A DNA stretch of 64,000 nucleotides from Oryzobacter faecalis (GTDB lineage: Bacteria > Actinomycetota > Actinomycetes > Actinomycetales > Dermatophilaceae). Of the stretch, positions 34,792-43,727 are shown in pieces; position 1 is the stretch's first letter, and each line of letters begins with the position of its first letter. The notes below the pieces were generated by a model. The model did no database searches. It worked only from the letters and a program-made list of their open reading frames with translations, and was not told the origin of the DNA. Where the stretch lies: NCBI RefSeq assembly GCF_046764005.1, contig NZ_JBKOFW010000003.1:417838-481837 (forward strand), written 5' to 3'. The translations under genes were made by a program, and so were the position numbers.

Positions 34792-36338
34792 CGTGCGCCG
34801 CCCTCCGTTCCGGCCCCGACGACGTACACGACGACGAGGGGTCGGGAGGAGGGCCCGGACTCCCGGGCCTCCACGTGGGCCACGCGGCCGCCACGCCCCC
34901 GCACCTCGGCGAGCAGCTGCGCGGTCGCGACGGGGTCGTGCGTCGCGGTCCAGGCGTCCCAGACGACGGCGACGGGACCGGACGGCAACGACCCGAGGGT
35001 CTCGTCGCGGTCGGCGGGGTTGACACGCGACAGCCCCCGGGCAGCCGGGCGGACGCTGGCGACGGACCGGTCTGGCAGGTAGGCGCGCAGGATGTTGGCG
35101 ACCCACGGCGCCGCGGTGACGACAGGACGGTCCGCGGAGTGGTCGAGCCAGGAGGCCGCCTCGCGCACGGCCGGGACGCCGGAGGCACCGGGGAGCTCGG
35201 GTGGCCCTCCGGTCGCGGGCGCCGCGCCGACGGCGACGACGGCGGCCGTGCCCGCCATCGCGAACGCTCCGCGGGCCGGCCAGCCACCGGGGAGGGGGTG
35301 CCGCAGCGCGGCGGCGACCGCTGTCCCGGCGAGGGCGCCCACCGGCACCACGACGACGAGCAGGTAGGGGTAGGACGACACCGGCCAGACCGTGTAGAAG
35401 AGCGCGGGCACGGCCGCGGCGAGCGCCACCGTGACCCCCTCCGGAGTCCTCCGCACGAGGACGAGCACCGCTCCCGCGACGGCTGCCGCCAGCACGACCC
35501 ATCCCATCCGGGGGAGGACCACGTCGGTGTACGAGGGGCCGGTCGGTGCGGCCCTGGAGAGCTGCCACCGCGCGAACTCCAGCGCCGCGGACAGGCCCCC
35601 GGTGACGGCGAGGTACAGCGGGTAGGTGGCGACGACGAGGACGTACCACGCGGCGGCACGGGCCACGACGCGCCGGTGTGCCGGGACGACGCCCACGAGG
35701 ACCGCGACGGCCAGCGCGACGGCGCTGAGGACGGCCGTCTCCTTGAACAAGGTCGCGACCCCCAGCGCGGCGGCGGCCCCCTCGAGCTGCCCCGGGTGCC
35801 CTCTCCGCACCGAGCGGACGGTGAGGAGGAGCGCGAGACCGACCGTGGTGGCCATCGGCACCTCGACGAGGACGAGGCGGGTCACGTCGGCGTGGTAGGG
35901 CATCGTCGCGACGGCGAGCGCGGCGACCGCGCCGCCGGTGCGACCGGCCAGCTCGGTCCCCAGCAGGCCCGCGACGACCACGGCCGCGAGTCCGAGGAGG
36001 ACCGCCACGGTGCGGGGCACGAGCTCCCCGGTGGTGCCTCCGGGCACAGCCCCCAGGAGCAGGCCGAACAGGGGTGGGTGCGCCCTGACCTCGGGCAGTC
36101 GCCCCTCGACGACGGCGTGCCCCTGGCCGAGGTACACGGCCTCGTCGCTCGACAGTCCCCACTGTTCGAGCCCCTGCAGCCGGGAGACCGCCGCGAGTCC
36201 CACGGCGAGCAGCAGCGCCGTGGGGAGGGGCCACGGCGCGGCTGCCCTGCGAGCGGCGGGGGGGCGGGGGGTGACGCGGTCAGCAGGGACCGGTGGCGGC
36301 CGCCTCCCGGCCTGCTCAGGCCGGTGACTCACCCGCAT
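34788..36338 (-). CDS. GT39/ArnT-like polyprenyl-phosphate-sugar glycosyltransferase
   Basis: 516 residues with about 11 TM segments. The loop after TM1 carries the GT-C acidic pair (LSSDEAVYLGQGHAV) and then RAHPPLFG. It resembles the other GT39 in the operon through LARDDL-like spacing and the shared ending ...VVVYVVG, so the pair probably arose by duplication. ATG 36338 lies inside the end of the upstream fusion gene (23-base overlap). Sugar donor probably polyprenyl-phospho-mannose made by the neighbouring GT2. Confidence 0.85.
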   Translation of the reverse strand: MRVSHRPEQAGRRPPPVPADRVTPRPPAARRAAAPWPLPTALLLAVGLAAVSRLQGLEQWGLSSDEAVYLGQGHAVVEGRLPEVRAHPPLFGLLLGAVPGGTTGELVPRTVAVLLGLAAVVVAGLLGTELAGRTGGAVAALAVATMPYHADVTRLVLVEVPMATTVGLALLLTVRSVRRGHPGQLEGAAAALGVATLFKETAVLSAVALAVAVLVGVVPAHRRVVARAAAWYVLVVATYPLYLAVTGGLSAALEFARWQLSRAAPTGPSYTDVVLPRMGWVVLAAAVAGAVLVLVRRTPEGVTVALAAAVPALFYTVWPVSSYPYLLVVVVPVGALAGTAVAAALRHPLPGGWPARGAFAMAGTAAVVAVGAAPATGGPPELPGASGVPAVREAASWLDHSADRPVVTAAPWVANILRAYLPDRSVASVRPAARGLSRVNPADRDETLGSLPSGPVAVVWDAWTATHDPVATAQLLAEVRGRGGRVAHVEARESGPSSRPLVVVYVVGAGTEGGAR

Positions 36339-38937
36339 GAAGCGGTCCGATCTCCCTCCACCGGTCGGGGAGGACGGCTCGGCCGTCCACGTGTTCGTTC
36401 CCCTCCGGTTGGCCGCGGTGGCCGCGGCCGTTCGTCATGTCGGCGCCATGCCCGTTGCCGTTGCCGTTGGCGTTGGCGTGCCCGTTGCCGTTGCCGTTGC
36501 CGTTGGCGAGTGGTGTCGTGAGCAGCTCGCCGGGCGCCGGCATCGTGCTCGCCACGAGTGCGCTCGCCTCGCTCAGGTCGAGCGCCGGGGCGGACAGCGC
36601 CCGCTCGGCCCGGTCGCGCGCCAGGAGGGCACGGATCTCCGCGGGCCACCCGAAGTCGTCGCGCACCAGGCGCCGGACCCGAACGTGGTCGAGAACCCGG
36701 TCGAGCAGGACCCGCTCGCGGGCGCGGAGCTCCTCGTAGCCGAGGCCGCCGATGCGCAGCGACGGGGCGAGGATCGAGAAGGGCGGGAACCCGTACGCGT
36801 CGTCGGTGTTCTCGATGAGCTCGTCCAGGGCCTGCCCGCGCGGGACGTCCTCGATGCGGTTCTCGCCGCGCTCGATGACGAACAGCGTGCTCACGGCCAC
36901 CTCGTGGACGACGTCGCAGGGCACCAGCCGGTCGACGTCGTACTTCGGGGGCGGGACGACCGCCTGCGTCAGGGCGTTGAACGTCATGATCGGCAGGTTC
37001 ATCTGCGACAGCCGCAGCCCGAACTGGCGTCCCTCCTTCGAGTGCAGCCGGCTCTGCAGCCGGAGCTTGCGCCACTCGGTGCGGGAGAGCCCCCGGGAGT
37101 CGACGGCCCGCAGCGTGTGGTGGCTGATCGTCAACGGCTTCGGGAAGCAGTGAGCCGTGCCGTCCGGGTGCACGATCGTCATGTCGTCGCTGAGGAACGT
37201 CGCACCCTGCTCGCGGATGAGCCGCAGGATCGTCCCGGTCTTCCCGGTGTCGGTTCGGGCCGACAGCATGACGCCGATCCCGTCGAGCTGTACGCACGCC
37301 GAGTGCAGCAGCAGGCGCCCGCGCGAGACGGCGAGGAAGCGGAGCAGCGCCTCGACGATGTTCGTGTAGAGCACGTGCGGGGAGTGCTCGAGCAGCGGTC
37401 CGGCCGTCACGTGGATCGTGTCGCCCATCTCGATGCGGAAGTTCGCGCCGAGCGCGCCGAGGTGCTCCTCGTACGTGCTCTCGTCCCCGCCGTCCGACGA
37501 GAAGCGCACGTGACCGCGGAGGCGGCCCACCACGCCGACCCGGATCTCGATGTCGAACGGGCCACGCGTGACGAACGGCGTGAGGAACCACTGCAGCTCC
37601 GGGAGGGGGACCTCCGAGCCGATCGTGGCGACGCCCGGCACCTCGTAGCGGTACCGCAGGTAGCCCTCGTGCATCCGGCGACGTGCCACGGCCGGGACGA
37701 CGCGCTCGGCGCCGGTCCCCTCGGACGGGGCGCCCTCGGACACGGTCGTGACGCTGACCTCGGCCGGCGTCGGAGCGTCGGAGGTCGCGGGCTTGCGGAA
37801 GATCAGCGAGTCACTGACGGCGAAGCGTGCCAGGAACAACCCCACGAGCGAGATGAGGTTCGCCAGAAGGTAGTTGACGCCGCCAGCCTCGACGAGGAGC
37901 GCGATGAGGGGGACGCGCAGGACGAGGGCGAGGGCGTTGAGCGCCCCGAAGGCGGTGAACCGTCGCACGGTCGTCGTCCGCCCGGCGCCGGGGTAGACGA
38001 GCGCCTCGAGGGCTGACCAGTTCCACACGGTCGACGCGACGGTCGCGAGGACCGCTCCGATCGCGTAGTGCAGGCCGAGGACGCCGCTGAGGAACCACAG
38101 CACCACGGTGTTGACGACGAGACCGCTGGCGCCGATGGCGGCGAACCCGGCCATCCTCGAGCGCGTGCCCGACGTGGTGTCGAACCACAGCCGCGTGAGC
38201 AGCACGAGCAGGCGGACGCACTCGCGCAGTCCCGCCTTGCTCTCGCCGGCGAACCGCCTTCCGAAGTGGAACGAGACCTCGGTCGTGCGCAGCGGTGCAC
38301 AGCGGATGGCGATCTCGAGGAGGATCTTGAACCCGTGGGGCCGCAGGGCGCTGACGTCGACGGCCTCCCGACGCACGGCGAAGAACCCCGACATCGGGTC
38401 GGAGATCTTCGCGAGGCGCTTCGGGAAGAACGCCTTGGTCAGCCGGGTCGCCCAGGTGGACATCACGGCCCGGCCGCGCCCGAAGCTCTCCGCGTCGCCG
38501 GCGCCGTCGTAGCGGCTGGCGACGACGAGGTCGCAGTGGTTCTCGACACCGACCTGCACGAGCCGCGGGATGAGCTCCGGCGGGTGCTGGAGGTCGGCGT
38601 CCATGACGACGACCCAGTCACCGGAGGCGATCCGCAGGCCGGCGGCGACGGCACCGCCGAGTCCGTCGCCGCGGTCGCCGGGCTCGCGGTGGTGGACCCG
38701 GACCGCCACGCGGGAGGATCGGCCCTCGGCCTCGATCGTCTCGACGGTCGCGTCGTCGCTGTCGTCGACGAAGATGATCTCGCTGCCCATGGGGAGCTGC
38801 GGAACGAGTCGGCGCAGCAGCTCGGCGACGTTGCCCGCCTCGTTGCGCGTCGGGACGACGACGGAGGTCGTCGTCGTCACCCCCGGTTCCTCCCGTCGTG
38901 GGCGGATGCCCCCCCGAAGCATGGCCGGGGCCTTCAT
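36316..38937 (-). CDS. GT2 - GtrA - HPr-kinase-like triple fusion
   Basis: 873 residues. Residues 25-210 form a GT2 domain of the dolichyl-phosphate-mannose-synthase type (SVVVPTRNEAGN, IFVDDSDDAT, MDADLQHPPEL, SDPMSGFFAVRR). Residues 260-380 are a GtrA-like four-TM domain. Residues 540-785 resemble HPr kinase: RLLLHSACVQLDG, a Walker-A-like ARTDTGKTG (about 560-568) and FLSDDMTIVHPDG. The tail is Asn/Gly-rich and of repeated hexanucleotides. ATG 38937 has GAGGGGG upstream; GTG 38880, with GGGAGG, is the alternative. First gene of a six-gene coupled operon; makes and may flip a lipid-linked sugar, with an unknown kinase-like part. Confidence 0.85.
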   Translation of the reverse strand: MKAPAMLRGGIRPRREEPGVTTTTSVVVPTRNEAGNVAELLRRLVPQLPMGSEIIFVDDSDDATVETIEAEGRSSRVAVRVHHREPGDRGDGLGGAVAAGLRIASGDWVVVMDADLQHPPELIPRLVQVGVENHCDLVVASRYDGAGDAESFGRGRAVMSTWATRLTKAFFPKRLAKISDPMSGFFAVRREAVDVSALRPHGFKILLEIAIRCAPLRTTEVSFHFGRRFAGESKAGLRECVRLLVLLTRLWFDTTSGTRSRMAGFAAIGASGLVVNTVVLWFLSGVLGLHYAIGAVLATVASTVWNWSALEALVYPGAGRTTTVRRFTAFGALNALALVLRVPLIALLVEAGGVNYLLANLISLVGLFLARFAVSDSLIFRKPATSDAPTPAEVSVTTVSEGAPSEGTGAERVVPAVARRRMHEGYLRYRYEVPGVATIGSEVPLPELQWFLTPFVTRGPFDIEIRVGVVGRLRGHVRFSSDGGDESTYEEHLGALGANFRIEMGDTIHVTAGPLLEHSPHVLYTNIVEALLRFLAVSRGRLLLHSACVQLDGIGVMLSARTDTGKTGTILRLIREQGATFLSDDMTIVHPDGTAHCFPKPLTISHHTLRAVDSRGLSRTEWRKLRLQSRLHSKEGRQFGLRLSQMNLPIMTFNALTQAVVPPPKYDVDRLVPCDVVHEVAVSTLFVIERGENRIEDVPRGQALDELIENTDDAYGFPPFSILAPSLRIGGLGYEELRARERVLLDRVLDHVRVRRLVRDDFGWPAEIRALLARDRAERALSAPALDLSEASALVASTMPAPGELLTTPLANGNGNGNGHANANGNGNGHGADMTNGRGHRGQPEGNEHVDGRAVLPDRWREIGPLHAGESPA
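36451..36510. repeat. Hexanucleotide (GCCGTT) tandem repeat inside the fusion gene
   Basis: About ten near-perfect copies of a 6-bp unit (GCCGTT with GGCGTT variants) encode alternating Asn and Gly near the C-terminus. Because the unit is six bases, slippage would change length without breaking the frame, so it could serve as a flexible linker of variable length. Confidence 0.75.
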
Positions 38938-39288
38938 GAGCCGCCCCCCTCTCCGGTGGGGAGCTGCTCGGGACTCGGTGTGCTGCACCGGTCCCCGGAC
39001 ACGTTGAACGTCTGCCAAAGGCGCATGTCGCGGTCCAATCCCTGCGCATCCGCCGCGGCCCGGGGCTCCTGCCACCCCGGATCAGAACAGCGAATGCGTC
39101 CGCAACCTACTCCGCAGGTCAAAGGACCGGGAAGGGTCCGAAATGACTATTTTCCCGACCCGCCGTCTTCAGTACCGTCGGCCCTTGTTCGGCTTGGGTC
39201 CCTGTTGCCCCCGCCGCGACCAGCTTGGCCCGCATCCTCTGGCGTGCGGCGAACAGGCAAGAGCCGCAGCGACATCGGAGGTTTCAGG
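38938..39288. other. Divergent promoter region of the glycan operon and the cupin-like gene
   Basis: 351 bases without a gene. A dyad GGACC (39124-39128) / GGTCC (39135-39139), inside GGACCGGGAAGGGTCC, and an AT-rich GACTATTTT run (39144-39152), rare here, probably mark a promoter with an operator. No terminator-like hairpin is evident. Confidence 0.5.
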
Positions 39289-40323
39289 ATGACCGTCTTC
39301 GCCACGAGATCGGCAGGTACCGCACCTGCCGGCCCGCCCCAGCCCCTCGACCGACACGACCCGGCCCTGGTCGCCGAGGTCCGGGATTTCCTCGCGGTGC
39401 CGCGCCCGTACCGCGAGGTCGAGGACCTCGAGGCCACCCTCCTCGCCCTCTGGCAGGACGTCCTCTCCGGGGGAGTGAGCGACCTCTCCGAGCTGGAGGC
39501 CTGCAGCACGTTCTTCTCGCGCGTCGGCTTCCTCCACAAGTACAAGGTCTACGGCGTCAAGGTCGCTCTCCCGTTCGGCTACTCGCTGTTCGACCTCGCG
39601 CCGGGCCAGGGCTTCTCGTTCCAGGTCCACGAGGAGCCGAAGCTGGAGGGCTTCCACGTGCTCCGCCCCAAGGGTGGCGCCCTGCTCTACGTCGCCGACC
39701 TCGACGAGTGGGAGGCGCACGGCAGACCGTGGGCGGTCCGCCACTTCACGCAGGGCCGCGTCCGGCAGCTGCCCCCCGGGGCCATCGCGCCGCTCGAGGG
39801 TGACGTGGCCACGGTGAGCGAGACCGGCGTCGTGCACACGGTCCTCGGCTGCGTCCTCGAGGAGTACGCCAGCTGCTCGGTCGACTCCGTCGTCCGGCTC
39901 TACGACCAGAACGACCGGTCCGACCCGGTCCTCCCGGCCCGGCACGTGTCGCCCGCGCAGCTGCTGCGGTCGGGCTCGACCGGCCTACCGGGCCGGCACC
40001 TCGCCCGCTCGGGGTCCGGCTGGGTCCGGCGCACCCCGCTGTGGCGGGGCGAGGTGCTCGAGACCCCCCAGGTCAGGGGCTGGCGCGAGGTGCTGCGGCC
40101 GGGAACGGCTCAGGCCCTCGTTCCGGGCGCACACGTCACCTCGGTGGTTGTCGTGTCCGGTCGGCTGTCCGTCTCCCTGTCGCGGACGCTGATGTCGAGG
40201 GCGCCGGGAGAGGTGGTCATCGTGCCGCCGGGGCTGCCGGCCACCCTCACCTGCGACGTCCCGACCGCGGTGACGGTCCACCAGGTGCCCGCGGAGCTGG
40301 TGACGCGGCACTGGAGCCGCTGA
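39289..40323 (+). CDS. Two-domain cupin-like protein of unknown function
   Basis: 344 residues, no signal peptide. The region around residues 80-210 is cupin-like (LAPGQGFSFQVHEEPKLEGFHVLRPKGGALLYV, then ETGVVHTVLGCVLEEYAS). A second barrel-like region follows near 265-340 (ETPQVRGWREVLRPGTAQALV, GEVVIVPPGLPATLTCDVPTAVTVHQVP). The few His residues (HEEP...FH) could bind a metal. ATG 39289 is the start. It diverges from the glycan operon, suggesting a regulatory or sugar-modifying partner (epimerase/isomerase-like), but no named family is recognised with confidence. Confidence 0.65.
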   Translation: MTVFATRSAGTAPAGPPQPLDRHDPALVAEVRDFLAVPRPYREVEDLEATLLALWQDVLSGGVSDLSELEACSTFFSRVGFLHKYKVYGVKVALPFGYSLFDLAPGQGFSFQVHEEPKLEGFHVLRPKGGALLYVADLDEWEAHGRPWAVRHFTQGRVRQLPPGAIAPLEGDVATVSETGVVHTVLGCVLEEYASCSVDSVVRLYDQNDRSDPVLPARHVSPAQLLRSGSTGLPGRHLARSGSGWVRRTPLWRGEVLETPQVRGWREVLRPGTAQALVPGAHVTSVVVVSGRLSVSLSRTLMSRAPGEVVIVPPGLPATLTCDVPTAVTVHQVPAELVTRHWSR

Positions 40324-40351
40324 GCCGCTCCCCGGGAGCCGGGGGCACGAG

Positions 40352-40386
40352 GACGGCCCGCCACCGCAGGATGGGGGCGGGCCGTC
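40352..40386. terminator. Terminator of the cupin-like gene
   Basis: Stem GACGGCCCGCC (40352-40362) / GGCGGGCCGTC (40376-40386), 11 perfect pairs with a 13-base loop, 28 bases after the stop codon. Confidence 0.8.
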
Positions 40387-40526
40387 GGCTCGTGTGCACC
40401 ACCATCCCACCGACGGGGTGCCCGAAGGTAAACCACGGCCCAACTTCTCGCCAAGATTCGGCCCGGTACCTCATCCCATCGGGCCATCGCACCCCCTCCG
40501 ATCGGGTGGCGCCGCATCGGCACAGC

Positions 40527-40544
40527 ATGAGCAGTCCGGGCCAT
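40527..40544 (+). promoter_or_regulatory. Copy of the ATGRCTC-N4-GGGCCAT motif (degenerate)
   Basis: ATGAGCAGTCCGGGCCAT, 96 bases upstream of the RND operon start. The right half-site GGGCCAT with preceding TCC is exact; the left half matches only in ATG and C, so this copy is weaker. Confidence 0.35.
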
Positions 40545-40640
40545 TACCAACGCAGCACGTCGTCAATAGGCTGCCCAGGGTGAGCGGGAGTTGCAGGAGC
40601 TCCCGCCGCGCCTGCCGCAGCCTGGCTGCAGGGGGTCGTC

Positions 40641-43600
40641 ATGATCGGTCGAATCGTCAGGGCTGGTGTCGGCTCGCGCATCCTCGTCGTCATCACCGCG
40701 CTCGCCGCCCTCGCGTTCGGGGTGGCCCAGGTCGCCGGCACCCCCGTCGAGGCGGTTCCCGAGTTCGCCCCGGTCACCGTCGAGGTGCAGTCCGAGGCCC
40801 TCGGGCTGTCCGCGCAGGAGGTCGAGGACCTCGTCACCGTCCCGCTGGAGTCCAACCTGCTCAGCGGGGTGGCGTGGGTCGACACGATGCAGTCGACCTC
40901 GATGGCCGGCCTGTCCTCGATCGTCATGACGTTCGAGGACGGCACCGACCCGATCCGGGCCCGGCAGGTGGTCCAGGAGCGCCTGACGCAGGGGGCCCTG
41001 CTGACGAACGCCTCGAAGGCGCCCGTCATGCTGCAGCCGACCTCCGCGGCGAACCGCGTCATGATGATCGGCCTGTCGGCGCAGGACCAGACGCTGGTGG
41101 ACCTGTCGGTCCTCTCGCGATGGACCATCCGCCCCAAGCTCATGAGCGTCGAGGGTGTCGCCAACGTGGCCGTCTGGGGCATGCGTGACCGCCAGCTCCA
41201 CGTCCGGGCCGACCCCGTCCGGATGCAGCAGCGCGGTGTGTCCCTCGACGAGCTCGTCGCCACCACCGGCAACTCCCTGTGGGTCTCTCCGCTGAGCTTC
41301 CTCGAGGCGTCGACGCCCGGGCGGGGCGGCTTCCTCGACCTGCCCCAGCAGCGCGTCAACGTCCAGCACGTGTCACCGATCACGGACAGCGCCGCGCTCG
41401 GTCGCGTCGCCGTCGAGGGCGCGTCCGGACCGGGCGTCACCCTCGCGGACGTCGCGACCATCGTCGAGGCACCCCCGACGATCATCGGCGACGGCATCGT
41501 CGCCGGCTCCTCCGGTCTCGTCCTCGTCGTGGAGAAGCAGCCGGGCGCGAGCACGGCCGCCGTCAGCGAGGGCATCGAGGATGCACTCGCCTCGCTCTCG
41601 GTGGGCCTGCCAGGTGTGACGATGGACTCCTCCCTGTACCGACCTGCCGACTACGTGGGCGCCGCGGGGCGCAACCTCGCCGTGGCAGGCCTGCTGGCGC
41701 TCGGCCTGGTCCTGGTCGGGTCCGCCCTCCTCTACCGGGCATGGCGCCCGGTGGTCACGGTCGTCTCGACCGTCGCCGTCGCGCTCGTGGCGGGATGGCT
41801 CGTCCTGTGGGTCCGCGACGCCCCCGTGACCCTCCTCGCCGTCACCGGTCTCGGTGCCGGGGCCGTCCTCGCGATCGCCCAGGCCGTGGCGGCCGTCGAC
41901 GGGATGGCGGGCTCACCCCCCGAGCTCACCGCCGCACGCCGTGTCGGCGTCGCCTACGGCGCCGTCGGGCTCAACGCCGTCTACACCGCCCTCGCGGCCG
42001 TCCTGCTCGTCGTCCCGGTGTACCTCCTGGAGGGACGGGCGGGCGCCTTCCTGCCCGAGGCCGCCACGGGGTTCCTCCTCGCCACCGCAGGGTGCCTCGT
42101 CGTCGCCCTGGTCGTCGGGCCGGGGATCGCGGCCCTCGTCGGTGCCGGCCCGGCCAAGGAGGCCGTGCCGCGGGCCGTCTCGTCCCGCGCCTCCGCGGCC
42201 GCCTCGCGGCTCGCGACGTCCGCGGTGGCCGTCGTCGCGGTGATCGCGGTCGGGGCCGCTGCGGCGCTCGCCCTCGTCCTCGTCCCCGACGCACAGACCC
42301 GCCCCGCCTTCGCGGAGCCCACGATCGTCATGACGGTGACCGCCGAGGAGGGGACCTCACCCCAGGCCCTGACCCGAACCCTCGGCACCGTCGCGGGAAC
42401 GCTCCGGGACCTCGAGGGCGTCGCGGGCGTCGGCGGGCACGTCGGGCGAGCCGTCACCGGGGAACGTGTGGTCGGCGCAAACTCCGGTGAGCTGTGGATC
42501 TCGCTCACCGAGGGCGCCGACCGCGACGCCGTCGCCGCGAGCGCCCTCGAGGCGGCCCGTGGTGCCGGTGGGCTCGAGGCCGTCGTCGGGGGCTACCTCG
42601 ACGGGCGGGTCGACCGGATCCTCCCCGACGCCGCCGGCCCCCTCGTCGTCTCCGTCTACGGCCCCGAGCCGGAGTCGCTGCGCGCGAGTGCGGCCAGCGC
42701 GCTCGAGGTCGTCCGGCAGACACCCGGCGTCGGCAACGCCCGGCTCGTCGAACCGCCGACCGAGCAGACGCTCCAGATCACCGTCGACCTCGCGAGGACC
42801 GAGGCGCTCGGCATGACCCCCGGCGAGGTCCGGCGCCAGGCCGCCACCTTGGTGGGCGGGCTGGAGGTCGGCGCGATCTTCGAGCAGCAGAAGGTGTTCG
42901 ACGTCCAGGTGTGGACGGGCGAGGACGTCCGGAACTCCCCGGAGAAGGTCCGCGCCCTGAGGATCGACACCCCCGACGGGGGCCAGGTCGCCCTCGGTGA
43001 CGTCGCCACGGTCGAGGAGACGGCCCAGCCGAGCCTCATCCGGCGCGAGTCCGTGCAGCGCCGGCTCGACATCGTCGCCGACGTCTCGAGCGGGCAGACG
43101 CGAGACGCGGTCGCCGCCAACCTCGCGCGGATGACGCTGCCCGCCGAGTACCACGCGGAGGTCCGCGGCGAGAGCGCCGGACTGGAGGCCAACGAGCGCA
43201 ACGTCCTCCTCTACGGCGTCGCGGCGGCCATCGGCGTCCTGCTGCTCCTGCAGGCCGCCACGAGGAACTGGTGGACCGCTGTCGCCGCCACGGCCGCCAT
43301 CCCGCTCGGGATGGTCGGGGGCCTGGTCCTGGTCCAGGTCGTGGGCCTGACGGTCGGGGCGCTCGCGGGGCTGCTCGCCCTCGCCGTCCTCGGCGTCCAC
43401 CACGCCCTCACGGTGGTCAGGGTCGCGCGGGCGCGCGCCGATGACCCCGGCACCACCGCCGCCGTGGCCGGAGCCGTCCTGCCGGCCACCGCGCTCACGG
43501 TCCTCGTGGGGGGCGGCCTCGCCGTCCTCGGCGGTGGTGCCGGCCTCGAGGTCCTGTGGGACCTCGCCGTCGTCGTCGTCGGCGGTGCGCTGACGAGCGG

Positions 43601-43727
43601 GCTCGTCGCCGTCGTCGTGCTCCCCGCCGTCGCCGCGCGCTACGGCGGGCGGGAGGAGGCCGTCGAGGACTTCGCCTTCGACGAGGCGGCGCTCTACGGG
43701 CACCTGGGGGTCGGGGCCAATGCGTAG
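40641..43727 (+). CDS. RND permease-like protein lacking the proton-relay Asp pair
   Basis: 1028 residues of the HME/CzcA branch of RND transporters: N-terminal TM, VPEFAPVTVEVQSEALGLSAQEVEDLVTVP, porter regions, a second TM bundle with LLALAVLGVHHAL. It is shorter and more degenerate than its partner at 44163. Alignment by identical residue number shows A413-Q414 where the partner has D413-D414, and D420 where it has E420; these acidic residues carry protons in AcrB/CzcA. It is probably not proton-driven alone and may act as a structural subunit. The lipoprotein gene overlaps its stop. ATG 40641 has AGGGGG upstream. Confidence 0.85.
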   Translation: MIGRIVRAGVGSRILVVITALAALAFGVAQVAGTPVEAVPEFAPVTVEVQSEALGLSAQEVEDLVTVPLESNLLSGVAWVDTMQSTSMAGLSSIVMTFEDGTDPIRARQVVQERLTQGALLTNASKAPVMLQPTSAANRVMMIGLSAQDQTLVDLSVLSRWTIRPKLMSVEGVANVAVWGMRDRQLHVRADPVRMQQRGVSLDELVATTGNSLWVSPLSFLEASTPGRGGFLDLPQQRVNVQHVSPITDSAALGRVAVEGASGPGVTLADVATIVEAPPTIIGDGIVAGSSGLVLVVEKQPGASTAAVSEGIEDALASLSVGLPGVTMDSSLYRPADYVGAAGRNLAVAGLLALGLVLVGSALLYRAWRPVVTVVSTVAVALVAGWLVLWVRDAPVTLLAVTGLGAGAVLAIAQAVAAVDGMAGSPPELTAARRVGVAYGAVGLNAVYTALAAVLLVVPVYLLEGRAGAFLPEAATGFLLATAGCLVVALVVGPGIAALVGAGPAKEAVPRAVSSRASAAASRLATSAVAVVAVIAVGAAAALALVLVPDAQTRPAFAEPTIVMTVTAEEGTSPQALTRTLGTVAGTLRDLEGVAGVGGHVGRAVTGERVVGANSGELWISLTEGADRDAVAASALEAARGAGGLEAVVGGYLDGRVDRILPDAAGPLVVSVYGPEPESLRASAASALEVVRQTPGVGNARLVEPPTEQTLQITVDLARTEALGMTPGEVRRQAATLVGGLEVGAIFEQQKVFDVQVWTGEDVRNSPEKVRALRIDTPDGGQVALGDVATVEETAQPSLIRRESVQRRLDIVADVSSGQTRDAVAANLARMTLPAEYHAEVRGESAGLEANERNVLLYGVAAAIGVLLLLQAATRNWWTAVAATAAIPLGMVGGLVLVQVVGLTVGALAGLLALAVLGVHHALTVVRVARARADDPGTTAAVAGAVLPATALTVLVGGGLAVLGGGAGLEVLWDLAVVVVGGALTSGLVAVVVLPAVAARYGGREEAVEDFAFDEAALYGHLGVGANA

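Larger units (their letters stand above)
40324..40640. other. Intergenic region before the RND operon
   Basis: 317 bases. It holds a terminator (40352-40386), then a leader with the palindromic motif at 40527-40544 and a related GGGCCAT half-site at 40480-40486. No convincing ORF or RNA gene is visible. Confidence 0.5.

Noticed and set aside
36451..36510. CRISPR-like short repeats
   Set aside because: Six-base units without spacers, in frame in a coding sequence.
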